DNA of 33,851 nucleotides from an uncultured Hymenobacter sp. (GTDB lineage Bacteria; Bacteroidota; Bacteroidia; Cytophagales; Hymenobacteraceae). The stretch spans positions 1 to 33,851 of the forward strand of contig CAJYPK010000017.1 of the NCBI GenBank assembly GCA_913776615.1, read 5' to 3'. Numbering within the stretch: position 1 is the first letter of the stretch; each line of letters opens with the position of its first letter. Below, piece by piece: positions 16,855-26,462 of this stretch. The notes below the pieces were generated by a model. It was given only the letters and a program-made list of their open reading frames with translations, did no database searches and was not told the origin of the DNA. The translations under genes were made by a program, and so were the position numbers.

Positions 16855-17415
16855 ATGAAAGTTAAAATTCACTGCTTCGAAGGCGAATGGGACCGCCAAC
16901 GCCCCGACTTAAGCGTCAAGCCATTTATCAAACTTCTAGAGCAGATTTGTGATTCGGCTGGTCATCACCTATTATTTACCTATAAGTATTGTCAATCTAT
17001 CGACCGGCTAAGCGAAGAATTAAAGCTCGACGGACGTACGTTAGCGAATAAAAGCTTTCAACACTGCTTGTACTTCGCCTTCCACGGTGATGGCAATAAT
17101 TTATGGAGTACCGCAGGTGATAGTTGCATTTCATTTGAGGAGATAGCTAACTTGCTCGGACAAAAAGCAGCCGATAGCATCATTTTTTTTGGAAGCTGTG
17201 GTACTAAAGCCTCCTCACTATCACTTCAAAATTTAAAAGCCAAGACTAATGCTAGATTAGTTGTCGGTTACTCATCAACCGTAGGTTGGCTTGAATCCTC
17301 CATGTTTGAGATGCTCTTTTTTAATGAGCTGTACTATTATCAGAGAATGGGGGCTTTTGTAAACAAGATGCGTAAAGTAGCCAGTCAGGAATTATTCGCT
17401 AAGCTGAAAATTCAC

Positions 17416-17424
<9 letters not shown>
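16855..17424 (+). CDS. Caspase-like His/Cys-dyad protein, DUF6642-like
   Basis: This is a 189-residue cytosolic protein. Two motifs after hydrophobic strands stand out: CLYFAFHGDGNN with H77 and SIIFFGSCGTK with C115. A His-Gly and a Gly-x-Cys after successive strands is the clan CD (caspase/CHAT) catalytic pattern. From memory, the same HG...GSC arrangement and the IGY/VGY...W..S..FE segment (here VVGYSSTVGWLESSMFEM) occur in a small family called DUF6642. Activity is not established. The gene is visibly AT-richer than its neighbours, with many Leu TTA and Ile ATT codons, which suggests transfer. It follows the kinase-like gene by 21 bp and overlaps the end of ispG, on the opposite strand, by 9 bp. 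Confidence 0.6.
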
Positions 17425-19395
<1,971 letters not shown>

Positions 19396-19440
19396 CACGC
19401 AAAGGAAACTGGGGATGGCGGGCCGCGAAAAAGCCCGCGG

Positions 19441-19448
19441 CAAAGGTA
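19441..19448 (-). promoter_or_regulatory. -7 box of ispG
   Basis: TACCTTTG on the minus strand matches TAnnTTTG and lies 45 nt before the ispG ATG. No TTG is seen at the expected -33 distance. Confidence 0.45.
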
Positions 19449-19514
19449 CGGCGGGCAGTTTACGTCGGTTCGGCGGGCGTTGGCCTACTCACCTCCTCCT
19501 AGGAGGTCACAAGA

Positions 19515-19541
19515 AAAAAGCCGGCGGACGGCCAGCTTTTT
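19515..19541. terminator. Terminator after the PAS-domain gene
   Basis: AAAAAGC-C-GGC pairs with GCC-A-GCTTTTT around the loop GGACG, with one mismatch. The A and T tracts make it usable in either direction. It lies between the stop of the PAS-only gene (19563) and the ispG promoter, so it insulates ispG. Confidence 0.8.
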
Positions 19542-19562
19542 CGATATTCGACAGTGAAAATA

Positions 19563-20489
19563 TTAGGAAGCCAGTTGCTTACGCAAACGCTGCACCTCGT
19601 GCTCTAATTCCAGATTGCGGAAGGTCACTTTGACCTCCAGGTCATTGTAGGCGTTTTGCAGCTGCTCTTGCAGGTGGCGCATTTCCGTTACGTCGGTATT
19701 GGTGCCCAGCCAGCGCAGCAGCTGGCCTTGCTCGTCGCGCACGGGCACCGCCCGCGTCAGAAACCAGCGGTACTCGCCGTCGTGGCGGCGCAGCGGGAAG
19801 GTCAGCTCCCAGGGCTCGCCTTTTTGCCAGGCCGCCCGCACAAATTCTACTACCGAGGCCCGGTGGTCGGGGTGATGCACTTTATCCCAGCCCCAACCTT
19901 CCATCGCCGCCAGGTCGGTGCCGGTGTAGTCGTACCAGCGCTTGTTATACCAGTAGATGTGGCCATCGGGCCGGGCCATCCACGACAGCTGGGCCACGTT
20001 GTCGGCCAGGGTGGTAAACTCCGACTCGCGCTCGGCCAGCCGATCGGCGGCCAGCTTTTGATCGTGAATGTCGGTGCAGGTGCCAAACCAGGTGGTAATG
20101 GCGCCCGCCTCATTGCGCCGGGGCAGCGCCTGGCCCAGAAACCAGCGGTACTGCCCATCGCGGCCCTTAAAGCGGTATTCTATTTCGTAGGCGTCGCCGG
20201 TAGCCAGCGAGTGCCCCCAGATTTGCCGGGCGCGGGCGCGGTCGTCGGGGTGCAGCAGGTTGTTCCACATATCTGGCCCCACGCTGTCGGCCAGCGTGTA
20301 GCCCGTGTAGTCAACCCAGCGCTGATTGAAATAGGTATGAAACCCGGTGGGGTCGGTTATCCAAACCAGCTGCGGGATGAAGTCAGCCAGAAATTGAAAT
20401 TCCTCCGCAGTGTTTTGCGAAGAGGTGGGAACAGCGGCGGGAGTGGACACGGCAGGCAAAAGGACTAGAGCGGCGGGAAGGGAACACAT
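19563..20489 (-). CDS. Tandem PAS-domain protein without an output domain
   Basis: This 308-residue protein consists of two PAS domains of the PAS_3 type with PAC ends, at about residues 28-140 and 153-268. They share QLVWITDPTGFHTYFNQRW / QLSWMARPDGHIYWYNKRW, then W-DY(T)G, HPDDR / HPDHR, YRWFLGQALP / YRWFLTRAVP, and GTCTDIHDQK / GTNTDVTEMR. A C-terminal coiled coil (about 270-308, LQEQLQNAYNDLEVK) follows. This normally leads into a kinase or GGDEF domain, but the stop comes straight after it. No histidine-kinase remnant is seen downstream, where a terminator lies. It is probably a sensor or adaptor acting through another protein. It follows the upstream gene by 11 bp. Confidence 0.88.
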   Translation of the reverse strand: MCSLPAALVLLPAVSTPAAVPTSSQNTAEEFQFLADFIPQLVWITDPTGFHTYFNQRWVDYTGYTLADSVGPDMWNNLLHPDDRARARQIWGHSLATGDAYEIEYRFKGRDGQYRWFLGQALPRRNEAGAITTWFGTCTDIHDQKLAADRLAERESEFTTLADNVAQLSWMARPDGHIYWYNKRWYDYTGTDLAAMEGWGWDKVHHPDHRASVVEFVRAAWQKGEPWELTFPLRRHDGEYRWFLTRAVPVRDEQGQLLRWLGTNTDVTEMRHLQEQLQNAYNDLEVKVTFRNLELEHEVQRLRKQLAS

Positions 20490-20500
20490 AATACCGACGG

Positions 20501-20860
20501 CTAGGGCCGGTCGAGCTGCATTTCAAGCCCCGAGCTGAAATACAGATTGAGCTGGCTGCGGGCACCGTCGGTGGTGCGGCGCAGGCGCGTCACGAGCGCC
20601 CGGGTTTCCTCGTTCGGAAAATTCAGGCGCAGGTATGGGCGGTTCAGCAGCTCGTCGCGCTGCACGGCCCAGCTGCCCGTGGCACTGTGCGAGGGGGCTT
20701 GCAGCTGCAGCAACTCGTCGGCGAGCAACAGGTTGGTAGCCTGGGCCAGCGGGCTGGCGGGGTCGGCGCGATTGACCACCCGGTGCGCTACCCGCCAGGC
20801 GCCGGCCAGATAGCTGTCCGGTACCTGCTGAAGGTTGATATCGAGTAATAAATCGGACAT
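20501..20860 (-). CDS. Conserved-looking protein of unknown function upstream of the PAS protein
   Basis: I do not recognise this 119-residue protein. It starts MSDLLLDINLQQVPDSYL. It has a helical N-terminal half with a WRVAHRVVNRADPASPL segment and an Arg-rich C-terminal half (NEETRALVTRLRRTTDG), ending in LNLYFSSGLEMQL. It is hydrophilic, with no signal peptide or membrane segment. Codon use matches the neighbouring real genes. It lies 11 bp upstream of the PAS-only gene in the same direction, so the two are almost certainly co-transcribed. It could be the partner of that PAS protein; this is inference. Confidence 0.6.
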   Translation of the reverse strand: MSDLLLDINLQQVPDSYLAGAWRVAHRVVNRADPASPLAQATNLLLADELLQLQAPSHSATGSWAVQRDELLNRPYLRLNFPNEETRALVTRLRRTTDGARSQLNLYFSSGLEMQLDRP

Positions 20861-21181
20861 TGGGAAAGATTCAGCTGCTACGAATACTAGTTTTCAGGCT
20901 AAGCTGACAAATATAAGCCTCAACAACTGAGGGGGGAGAGTACCGGCTTAACAGGATCATAACAACGCGAGTCCGACGCGGGTTTCTCGCACACGGCCGA
21001 GCTTGTGGCAACACTCGCATTTTCAGCCATACAGCACTAATCAATAATTAGTTAGCGATTTTTATTTTTCTACTAGTACTGCTTATACTCAGCCGTGCTG
21101 GCTTGTCCTCGGCTCCTTGCGCCTCGGCTGTCGTACACTACCTACCCAGCGTCCGCCCACGCTTTTTTCGTCTGCCTCACT
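20861..21181. other. Intergenic region, divergent promoters
   Basis: This 321-bp stretch between divergent genes holds no gene I can support. It is AT-rich around 20880-20930 and 21035-21095. TATATTTG on the minus strand (20915-20908), 47 nt before the upstream gene of the PAS pair, fits the -7 consensus. The 21040-21090 part (TAATTAGTTAGCGATTTTTA and following) is the likely promoter area of the plus-strand gene, without a clear -7 match. Confidence 0.5.
20908..20915 (-). promoter_or_regulatory. -7 box of the unknown-PAS gene pair
   Basis: TATATTTG on the minus strand matches TAnnTTTG, 47 nt before the ATG at 20860. No TTG lies at the expected distance. Confidence 0.4.
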
Positions 21182-21742
21182 ATGAAATCTTTTTCGCTAC
21201 CGACCCAGCTACCCCGCCAAGTCTTGCACGCCGCTCGTCAAACCGGCCTGCGGGCCTGGCAAACGGGCCGTCTTTTCCGGCAAGTAGCCCAGCGCGCCCT
21301 CGACTCGGTACAGGAGGTACTGCGGGCCGAAATTCAGAACGGCCACGCCCGGCTGGTGGCCGACTTCTTGGCCGACAAGGCCTTGCCCGCCGCCAAGGCC
21401 TTGCTCCTGGAGCGGATGACGGCCCGCCTGCTACTGCGCCTGGGCCTACGCGGGGCTTTTGTTACCAACGTGGCGAGCTGGGTGCTGCCCTTCGTGCTCG
21501 AAAAGCTGTTGCAGGCGGCCCGGGCCAGCGGCCTGCTCGCCCGTCTCGAAGCCAACCCCACCGTGGCCGATGCGCTGGCCCGCCTCGACGAGCTGCGCCA
21601 AGCCGCCAGCCGCCTCATCTTTCCCGATGGGGCTACCGAAGCCCGCGTACTCACCGATGAGGAAGCCGCCGAGCTTCTCCGCAAACCGGAGGTCAGGCAG
21701 CTGGCAGCTGGCCATGCAGAAGTGAAGCCTACTGCTTCTTAA
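21182..21742 (+). CDS. Unknown helical protein
   Basis: I do not recognise this 186-residue protein. I chose the ATG at 21182; the frame runs back to 21095, but the extra part is not protein-like. It is rich in Ala, Leu and Arg and almost entirely helical. It has a moderately hydrophobic stretch at about residues 95-125 (GLRGAFVTNVASWVLPFVLE), which may be one membrane-associated helix. The C-terminal 50 residues are acidic-basic mixed (LTDEEAAELLRKPEVR). It has no signal peptide. Its stop lies 1 bp from the stop of the convergent dehydrogenase gene, with no terminator between. Confidence 0.6.
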   Translation: MKSFSLPTQLPRQVLHAARQTGLRAWQTGRLFRQVAQRALDSVQEVLRAEIQNGHARLVADFLADKALPAAKALLLERMTARLLLRLGLRGAFVTNVASWVLPFVLEKLLQAARASGLLARLEANPTVADALARLDELRQAASRLIFPDGATEARVLTDEEAAELLRKPEVRQLAAGHAEVKPTAS

Positions 21743-21743
21743 G

Positions 21744-22679
21744 TTAATAACCCCGAGACAGGTTTACCAGGTTTTCCAGGGGCTGGCCAGCTTGCAGACG
21801 GGCTACGTTGCGCAGCAACTGGGCCACCTTGCCCTCGGCTTCGGCGGGCTGGCCGCCGCCAGTGTGCTGGGTAAGCAGCACGCGGGGCAGCGTCCACAGG
21901 ACATGACCAACGGGTAGTGGCTCGGTTTCAGTTACGTCGAGCACGGCACCGCCCAGCCGGCCCGTGCGCAGGGTTTCGACGAGCGCCGCTTCGTCGGTTG
22001 TATTGCCCCGGCCCACGCTGGCGTACAGCGCTCCCGGCGGCAGCGCGGCAAATTCAGCGGCCCCAAAAAATTTGTCGGCGCTGCCGGGCAGACAGTTTAC
22101 TACGATATCCGTCGCGGGCAGGGCAGCCAGCAGGTCGGCCCGCGAGTGCAGTTGCGCCTGCGGGTCGGTGCGGGCCAGCAGCCGCACCACGCAGCCGAAG
22201 CCGCTGAGCTGCTGCTGCACTGCCTGGGCAATGGTACCCGCTCCCAGCAAAATCACCCGCTTCGCCCGCAACAGCCCCATGCGCCCCCGGATGGGTGCCC
22301 CCACCCAGCGCTGCTCGGTTTGCAAACTTACTAGCTCAGGCAGGGCGCGGTAGAGCGCCAGCAGGCCCGCCACCATTGTTTCGGCGCAGGGCCAGGCAAA
22401 ATAATCGCCCATGTTGGCAACCGGTGCCGCTAGCTCCAGGCCCTGGTAGCGGTCGAAGCCCGCCGAGTCGAGTTGCCACAGGCGAAGGTGCGGCAGCTGG
22501 TCACCGGCCAGCCACTCGGGCGGCGGATTGCCGAAAATAATGTCGGCCCGCTGGCACTCCCGCGCCCGCTGTTCGGCGGGCAAGTCGCTGCTGTACAGCG
22601 TAAGTATCCCGGGTGGCAGGCCCTGGACCAACTGCGCGCGCGCCGCCTCCGGCAGGGTTGGATACACAAATAATTGCAT
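21744..22679 (-). CDS. D-isomer-specific 2-hydroxyacid dehydrogenase, GhrA-like
   Basis: This is a 311-residue NAD(P)H-dependent oxidoreductase of the D-2-hydroxyacid dehydrogenase family. The nucleotide-binding motif is VILLGAGTIAQAVQQQL near residue 140. The catalytic set is visible as Arg in YASVGRGN, Glu in LDVTETEPLP and His in LLTQHTGG. The substrate-binding N-terminal domain is short and includes PVANMGDYFAWPCAETMVAG. Shape and length resemble glyoxylate/hydroxypyruvate reductase A, but the substrate cannot be fixed. The ATG at 22677-22679 was chosen because the upstream extension to 22736 runs into the terminator stem. Confidence 0.85.
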   Translation of the reverse strand: MQLFVYPTLPEAARAQLVQGLPPGILTLYSSDLPAEQRARECQRADIIFGNPPPEWLAGDQLPHLRLWQLDSAGFDRYQGLELAAPVANMGDYFAWPCAETMVAGLLALYRALPELVSLQTEQRWVGAPIRGRMGLLRAKRVILLGAGTIAQAVQQQLSGFGCVVRLLARTDPQAQLHSRADLLAALPATDIVVNCLPGSADKFFGAAEFAALPPGALYASVGRGNTTDEAALVETLRTGRLGGAVLDVTETEPLPVGHVLWTLPRVLLTQHTGGGQPAEAEGKVAQLLRNVARLQAGQPLENLVNLSRGY

Positions 22680-22734
22680 AAGCTCAAAGTGCCCGCCCGG
22701 CGAGCGTAGTAAAGTGAGAGAGACTAATAAAAGC

Positions 22735-22781
22735 AAAAGCGGTGCTGGGAGCCTGGCTCAGGCTACCCAGCACCACTTTTT
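22735..22781. terminator. Strong bidirectional terminator with a two-part stem
   Basis: AAAAG-c-GGTGCTGGG-AGCCTG pairs with CAGGCT-a-CCCAGCACC-a-CTTTTT around the loop GCT. It ends the minus-strand gene with its stop at 22808 and lies 55 bp upstream of the dehydrogenase start. Confidence 0.9.
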
Positions 22782-22807
22782 AGCGCAGACTGCTGCTGCG
22801 GAGCTCT

Positions 22808-23221
22808 TTACGACTGGCTATCAGCGCCGCGATTATTATTCTGCAAGTCTTCCTCGGGCGAGGTACTGCCGCCTTGCAATTGACCGGCGGCGGCCAGCAG
22901 CGCCGCACCCAGTTTCTCCACGTGCGGGCGGGTATTGCCTTCGGCGAAGGAAGCCACGCGAGTGGTTTCGGTGCCCAGGTGGTGCACGAGGCGACCGACC
23001 TGGTCGGCGTCGTAGGTGCCCCCGTGCAACAGGGCTTTCAGGGCCTGGAGGTCCACTACCAACTGGTGAAACTCGTGGTTGTCGGCGGCTTTCAGGTCTT
23101 CAATCCAGCGCTGGAGCTGGTTGTCGATGCCGGCGCGGCTGGCTTCTTCGGCAAGGTCGCCGGTAAGGGTTTTGATAGCACCTTCGAGGTGAACTTGGTG
23201 TTGAACGGGCGTTTTTTCCAT
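22808..23221 (-). CDS. Unknown small helical protein
   Basis: I do not recognise this 137-residue protein. I chose the ATG at 23219-23221 (MEKTPVQHQVHLEGAIKTL). It is soluble and predicted helical (QLQRWIEDLKAADNHEFHQLV, LVVDLQALKALLHGG, VGRLVHHLGTETTRVASF), with a disordered polar tail (PEEDLQNNNRGADSQS). It is rich in His. It has no signal peptide and no catalytic motif that I can see. Strong terminators lie on both sides (22735-22781 and 23311-23337), so it is transcribed alone. A 16-bp perfect palindrome lies 28 bp upstream of its start and may be an operator. Confidence 0.65.
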   Translation of the reverse strand: MEKTPVQHQVHLEGAIKTLTGDLAEEASRAGIDNQLQRWIEDLKAADNHEFHQLVVDLQALKALLHGGTYDADQVGRLVHHLGTETTRVASFAEGNTRPHVEKLGAALLAAAGQLQGGSTSPEEDLQNNNRGADSQS

Positions 23222-23248
23222 GATGCGGGCTAACGAAGAACGGGTGGG

Positions 23249-23264
23249 CAAGCCCCGGGGCTTG
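23249..23264. promoter_or_regulatory. 16-bp perfect palindrome upstream of the small helical protein gene
   Basis: CAAGCCCCGGGGCTTG lies 28-43 bp upstream of the ATG at 23221. It could be an operator for a dimeric regulator or a relic of a palindromic repeat. Confidence 0.35.
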
Positions 23265-23310
23265 TGGCTTCCTCAACGCAAGGCAGCCCGCGCAGGTTAG
23301 CTTAGGCACT

Positions 23311-23337
23311 AAAAAACCCCGCCGGTAGCCGGCGGGG
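23311..23337 (-). terminator. Rho-independent terminator of the coiled-coil protein gene
   Basis: On the minus strand a 9-bp GC stem (CCCCGCCGG / CCGGCGGGG) with a 3-nt loop is followed by six T residues. It begins 24 bp after the stop of the gene at 23362. Confidence 0.9.
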
Positions 23338-23361
23338 TCGTTCAGTGGTAGCAGGTAGAAC

Positions 23362-24072
23362 CTACTCAATTTTGCTCATGCGCTCCTTCACCGATTCGAG
23401 GGCCACGCGCATGTTCACAATGTCGGCGCGAGCGGCTTCCTGCTCTTTCAGGTTAGTGTCTACTTGGTTGTTAAGCTGCTGCAATTCAGCCACGTTGGCG
23501 GCCAGCTGCTGCTGAATTTCAATTTTGCGCGCCTTGTTGCGCTCAATGTCTTTCTTAATGGCGTCGCCCTTGCTGATAACGGCCATGTGGCTGTTTTGCG
23601 AGTTTACCAACGCCTTCTCAGCGTCCGTTACCTGGGCTACCAAGTCTTCGCGGTACATCAGGCGGGCGAAGTCTTTCAGGTATTTCTCGGCCGCTTTCCA
23701 CTGGGTCGGCGTCGAGGCCTGGCCGAGGTAAGCATTACCCAGGTCGATGCTCCACCATACGCCGGTACCCGTAGGCAGGGCATCGACGCGGCTGATAACC
23801 CGCACGGGCGTGGGCGAGATGTCCGGAATGGTGATGCCGTCGGCCGTAATAATGCCTTTGTTGTTCTTCACCTTGCCCGGGAATTGCTCGTTGAGCTGCT
23901 TGAGCCACGCCGTTTCCACGCGCTTGTTATCAAGCTGTAAGCTCACCCGCTGGCCTTTACGGGGGATGTTGTTGATGTTTTGGTCGGCCTCATCTACCGG
24001 CGAGCGCTGAGCCGACACTTGCAGGGTGGCACCCCACAACAGTAGGAAAAGTACTAGTATGTTTCGTTTCAT
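23362..24072 (-). CDS. Exported coiled-coil protein of unknown function
   Basis: This 236-residue protein has a signal peptide (MKRNILVLFLLLWGATLQVS-AQ) at the chosen ATG 24070-24072; the frame extending to 24147 is AT-rich and not protein-like. Residues about 45-130 form a mixed region with conserved-looking segments (RKGQRVSLQLDNKRVETAWL, GITIPDISPTPVRV, GVWWSIDLGNAYLG). Residues about 165-236 are a long coiled coil with regular heptads (ARKIEIQQQLAANVAELQQL, EQEAARADIVNMRVALESVK). It is probably periplasmic or outer-membrane associated. I do not recognise the family. TAAATTTG lies 72 nt upstream on the same strand. Confidence 0.75.
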   Translation of the reverse strand: MKRNILVLFLLLWGATLQVSAQRSPVDEADQNINNIPRKGQRVSLQLDNKRVETAWLKQLNEQFPGKVKNNKGIITADGITIPDISPTPVRVISRVDALPTGTGVWWSIDLGNAYLGQASTPTQWKAAEKYLKDFARLMYREDLVAQVTDAEKALVNSQNSHMAVISKGDAIKKDIERNKARKIEIQQQLAANVAELQQLNNQVDTNLKEQEAARADIVNMRVALESVKERMSKIE

Positions 24073-24144
24073 CGGTAAAATAAAAAGACGAGTAAAAAAT
24101 GGTAGAAACAAAAGAAATGGAGCCACGCTGGTTCTCCGACAGCC

Positions 24145-24152
24145 CAAATTTA
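24145..24152 (-). promoter_or_regulatory. -7 box of the coiled-coil protein gene
   Basis: TAAATTTG on the minus strand matches TAnnTTTG. The nearest TTG (24167-24165) is only 12 nt upstream, too close for a standard -33 element. The implied 5' untranslated region is about 70 nt. Confidence 0.4.
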
Positions 24153-24352
24153 AGCAGTTTAAAGCAACTGTATGAGGTCAGGAAGTTTTTTTTTTGCTGA
24201 GTTAATTTTTTATTGGCAAAGTACAAATGAGCCATCTCGGAACACCCTGCACTCCGAATTTGACTAGGCTAATTTTTTATTTATTTAGTCCTACTGCCCT
24301 CCCCCGCTCTAAGCGGCCTCAACAAAAGTCCGCGCCAGCGGTTTCTCCGCCC

Positions 24353-24766
24353 ATGCCCCAACTCACTATCTGCCGCTCCGAACATTTCAACGCCGCGCAC
24401 CGCCTGCACAATCCCGCCTGGGACGAGGCGCGCAACCAACAGGTGTTTGGCAAGTGCAATAATCCTAACTATCACGGTCACAACTATAATCTGACCGTGC
24501 GCCTGACCGGTGAGGTGGATCCTGCCACGGGCTACGTCTTCGATCTAAAAGCACTGAGCGACATCATCAAGCAGCAGGTGCTCAACCGCTACGACCACCG
24601 CAACCTCAACCTCGATACCGAGGACTTTCGGGAGCTCAACCCCACGGCCGAAAACATTGCCGTCGTTATTTGGCGGCGGTTACGGGCCGCGCTGCCGGCC
24701 GCGCTCACGCTGGCCGTGACGCTCCACGAAACCGACCGTAATTTTGTGGACTATTATGGAGAATAA
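24353..24766 (+). CDS. 6-pyruvoyl-tetrahydropterin-synthase-type 6-carboxytetrahydropterin synthase
   Basis: This is a 137-residue zinc enzyme of the PTPS/QueD family, acting on 7,8-dihydroneopterin triphosphate. Zinc ligands H16 (HFNAAHRLHN), H41 and H43, and catalytic C35 lie in KCNNPNYHGHNY. That motif is closer to eukaryotic-type PTPS (CNNPNGHGHNY) than to E. coli QueD (a shorter C-x3-HGH spacing), as I recall them. Further marks are EVDPATGYVFDLKALSD, YDHRNLN and the final Glu in TLHETDRNFVDY. The ATG at 24353 fits the family start. It overlaps folE by 11 bp, so product and supply of substrate are coupled. Queuosine, tetrahydropterin or both are possible end products. Confidence 0.88.
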   Translation: MPQLTICRSEHFNAAHRLHNPAWDEARNQQVFGKCNNPNYHGHNYNLTVRLTGEVDPATGYVFDLKALSDIIKQQVLNRYDHRNLNLDTEDFRELNPTAENIAVVIWRRLRAALPAALTLAVTLHETDRNFVDYYGE

Positions 24767-25436
24767 TTCTGACGGGACGATTGCTACTCATCCTTCGGGG
24801 ACGCATCCCGACCACCATTTGCCCGCCGGCCTGCGCACTCCGCTACGGGCCGACGCCTTCGACCAGGCCGACGAAGCGAAGATTGCGGCCATCAGCGACC
24901 ATTTCCGGGCTATCATGCAGGAACTGGGCCTCGACCTGACCGACGACAGCCTGGCCGGTACCCCCCGGCGCGTGGCCAAAATGTTTGTGCAGGAGTGGTT
25001 TAAGGGCCTCAATCCCGAGCACCGGCCCGAGGTGCGCTTATTTGAAAACCGCTACGAGTATCAGCAGCTCCTGGTGGAGCGCGACATTACGCTGTTTTCG
25101 TGCTGCGAGCATCATTTTGTGCCCATTATCGGCAAGGCACACGTGGCCTACCTCCCTGGCAAGCACGTAGTTGGCCTGAGTAAGCTTAACCGTGTGGTGC
25201 AGTACTACGCCCGCCGCCCGCAGGTGCAGGAACGCCTCACGCGCCAAGTGGCCGAACACCTGCGCCAGAGCCTGGGCACCGACGACGTGGCCGTGCTCAT
25301 CGAGGCCGACCACCTGTGCGTAATGAGCCGGGGCGTCAACGATACCAGCAGCTCGACCATCACCAGCGAGTACGGGGGTAAATTTCTAGCGGACACAAAC
25401 TTGCGTAATGAGTTTCTGCGTCAGATTGGCAAGTAA
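24756..25436 (+). CDS. folE: GTP cyclohydrolase I
   Basis: FolE opens GTP to 7,8-dihydroneopterin triphosphate, the first step of folate, tetrahydropterin and queuosine synthesis. The protein has 226 residues, the normal length. It has TPRRVAKMFVQEWFKGL near residue 70, the zinc and active-site block FSCCEHHFVPIIGKAHVAYL at about 110-130, LSKLNRVVQYYARRPQVQER, and the final ligand region EADHLCVMSRGV. The N-terminal 35 residues are variable and polar. The ATG at 24756 lies inside the end of the PTPS-type gene. The bicistron makes a complete two-step route from GTP to a tetrahydropterin precursor. Confidence 0.96.
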   Translation: MENNSDGTIATHPSGTHPDHHLPAGLRTPLRADAFDQADEAKIAAISDHFRAIMQELGLDLTDDSLAGTPRRVAKMFVQEWFKGLNPEHRPEVRLFENRYEYQQLLVERDITLFSCCEHHFVPIIGKAHVAYLPGKHVVGLSKLNRVVQYYARRPQVQERLTRQVAEHLRQSLGTDDVAVLIEADHLCVMSRGVNDTSSSTITSEYGGKFLADTNLRNEFLRQIGK

Positions 25437-25550
25437 CGGCCGCCGCCGGTTGCCCGTTGACAAGTGGCTGCCCGTGGCAAGCTCAACCACGAGGCCCTTC
25501 CCAACGAATAACCTGACGACCGATACCAAGCACCTGACACCTAACCTAGT

Positions 25551-26462
25551 ATGAAAATCCTCATCACGGGCGGCACCGGCATGATAGGCCAGCGGCTGGC
25601 AGAGCTACTGATTGACGGCGGCCACGAGGTGGCGCTGCTTACCCGCACTCCTCAGCGGGCCAGTCACTTCCGGCTTTTTGGCTGGGACCCGCAGGGGGGC
25701 ACTATCGACCCGACGGCCCTCCCCTACGCCGACTGCATCGTGAACCTGGCGGGCAGCAGCGTAGCCGAAGGGAAGTGGACGCCCGAGCGCAAGCATGAGA
25801 TTATCCGCTCGCGCCTCGATGGGCTGGAGCTGCTGCACCGCGAGTTGGCCAAGCCCGGCCACCACGTCCAGACGCTGCTATCGGCCTCGGCCATCGGCAT
25901 TTACGGCGACCGGGGCAGCGAGCTGCTGTACGAAAACTCGCCCACGGCCGCGCCCGGCGACGATTTTCTGGCCGACGTAGTCATTCAGTGGGAAGCCGCC
26001 GCCCGGCGCGTGGGCGAGCTGGGGCCACGCGTAGTGCTGCCGCGCATCGGCATCGTACTCAGTCCCGAAGGGGGCGCGCTGGTGCCCATTGCCAAAACGG
26101 TGCGCTACGGCGCGGGCGCACCGCTCGGCTCGGGCCGGCAGTACATGAGCTGGATTCACCTCGACGACCTGTGCCGCCTGCTGGTGCAAATGCTGGAAGA
26201 TACCCGCTGGCAGGGCGAGTATAATGCCGTGGCACCCCACCCTGTTACCAATCAGGAATTTACCGAAACGCTGGCCCAGGTGATGCACCGGCCGCTGCTG
26301 CTGCCCAAGGTCCCGGCCTTCGGCCTGAAGCTGGCGATGGGGGAGATGAGCGAGATTGTGCTCGGCTCGCAGCGCGTGAGTGCCGATAAAGTACTGAGCC
26401 AAGGCTTTACCTACGAATACCCGCAGCTACTAGCCGCGCTGGCTTCGTTTTATGAGTCGTAG
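25551..26462 (+). CDS. TIGR01777-family NAD-dependent epimerase
   Basis: This is a 303-residue atypical short-chain dehydrogenase of the YfcH/TIGR01777 group. The Rossmann motif is MKILITGGTGMIGQRL at the N-terminus, followed by the DCIVNLAGSSVAEGKWT segment, the active-site region SASAIGIYGDRG near residue 110, RIGIVLSPEGGAL, and MSWIHLDDLCRLL. The C-terminal part (VAPHPVTNQEFTETLAQVM) is the DUF1731 tail. The substrate is unknown; plant and bacterial members have been linked to cell-division and chloroplast phenotypes. The stop codon TAG at 26460-26462 lies inside a hairpin shared with the convergent gene. The upstream gap 25437-25550 shows nothing. Confidence 0.88.
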   Translation: MKILITGGTGMIGQRLAELLIDGGHEVALLTRTPQRASHFRLFGWDPQGGTIDPTALPYADCIVNLAGSSVAEGKWTPERKHEIIRSRLDGLELLHRELAKPGHHVQTLLSASAIGIYGDRGSELLYENSPTAAPGDDFLADVVIQWEAAARRVGELGPRVVLPRIGIVLSPEGGALVPIAKTVRYGAGAPLGSGRQYMSWIHLDDLCRLLVQMLEDTRWQGEYNAVAPHPVTNQEFTETLAQVMHRPLLLPKVPAFGLKLAMGEMSEIVLGSQRVSADKVLSQGFTYEYPQLLAALASFYES

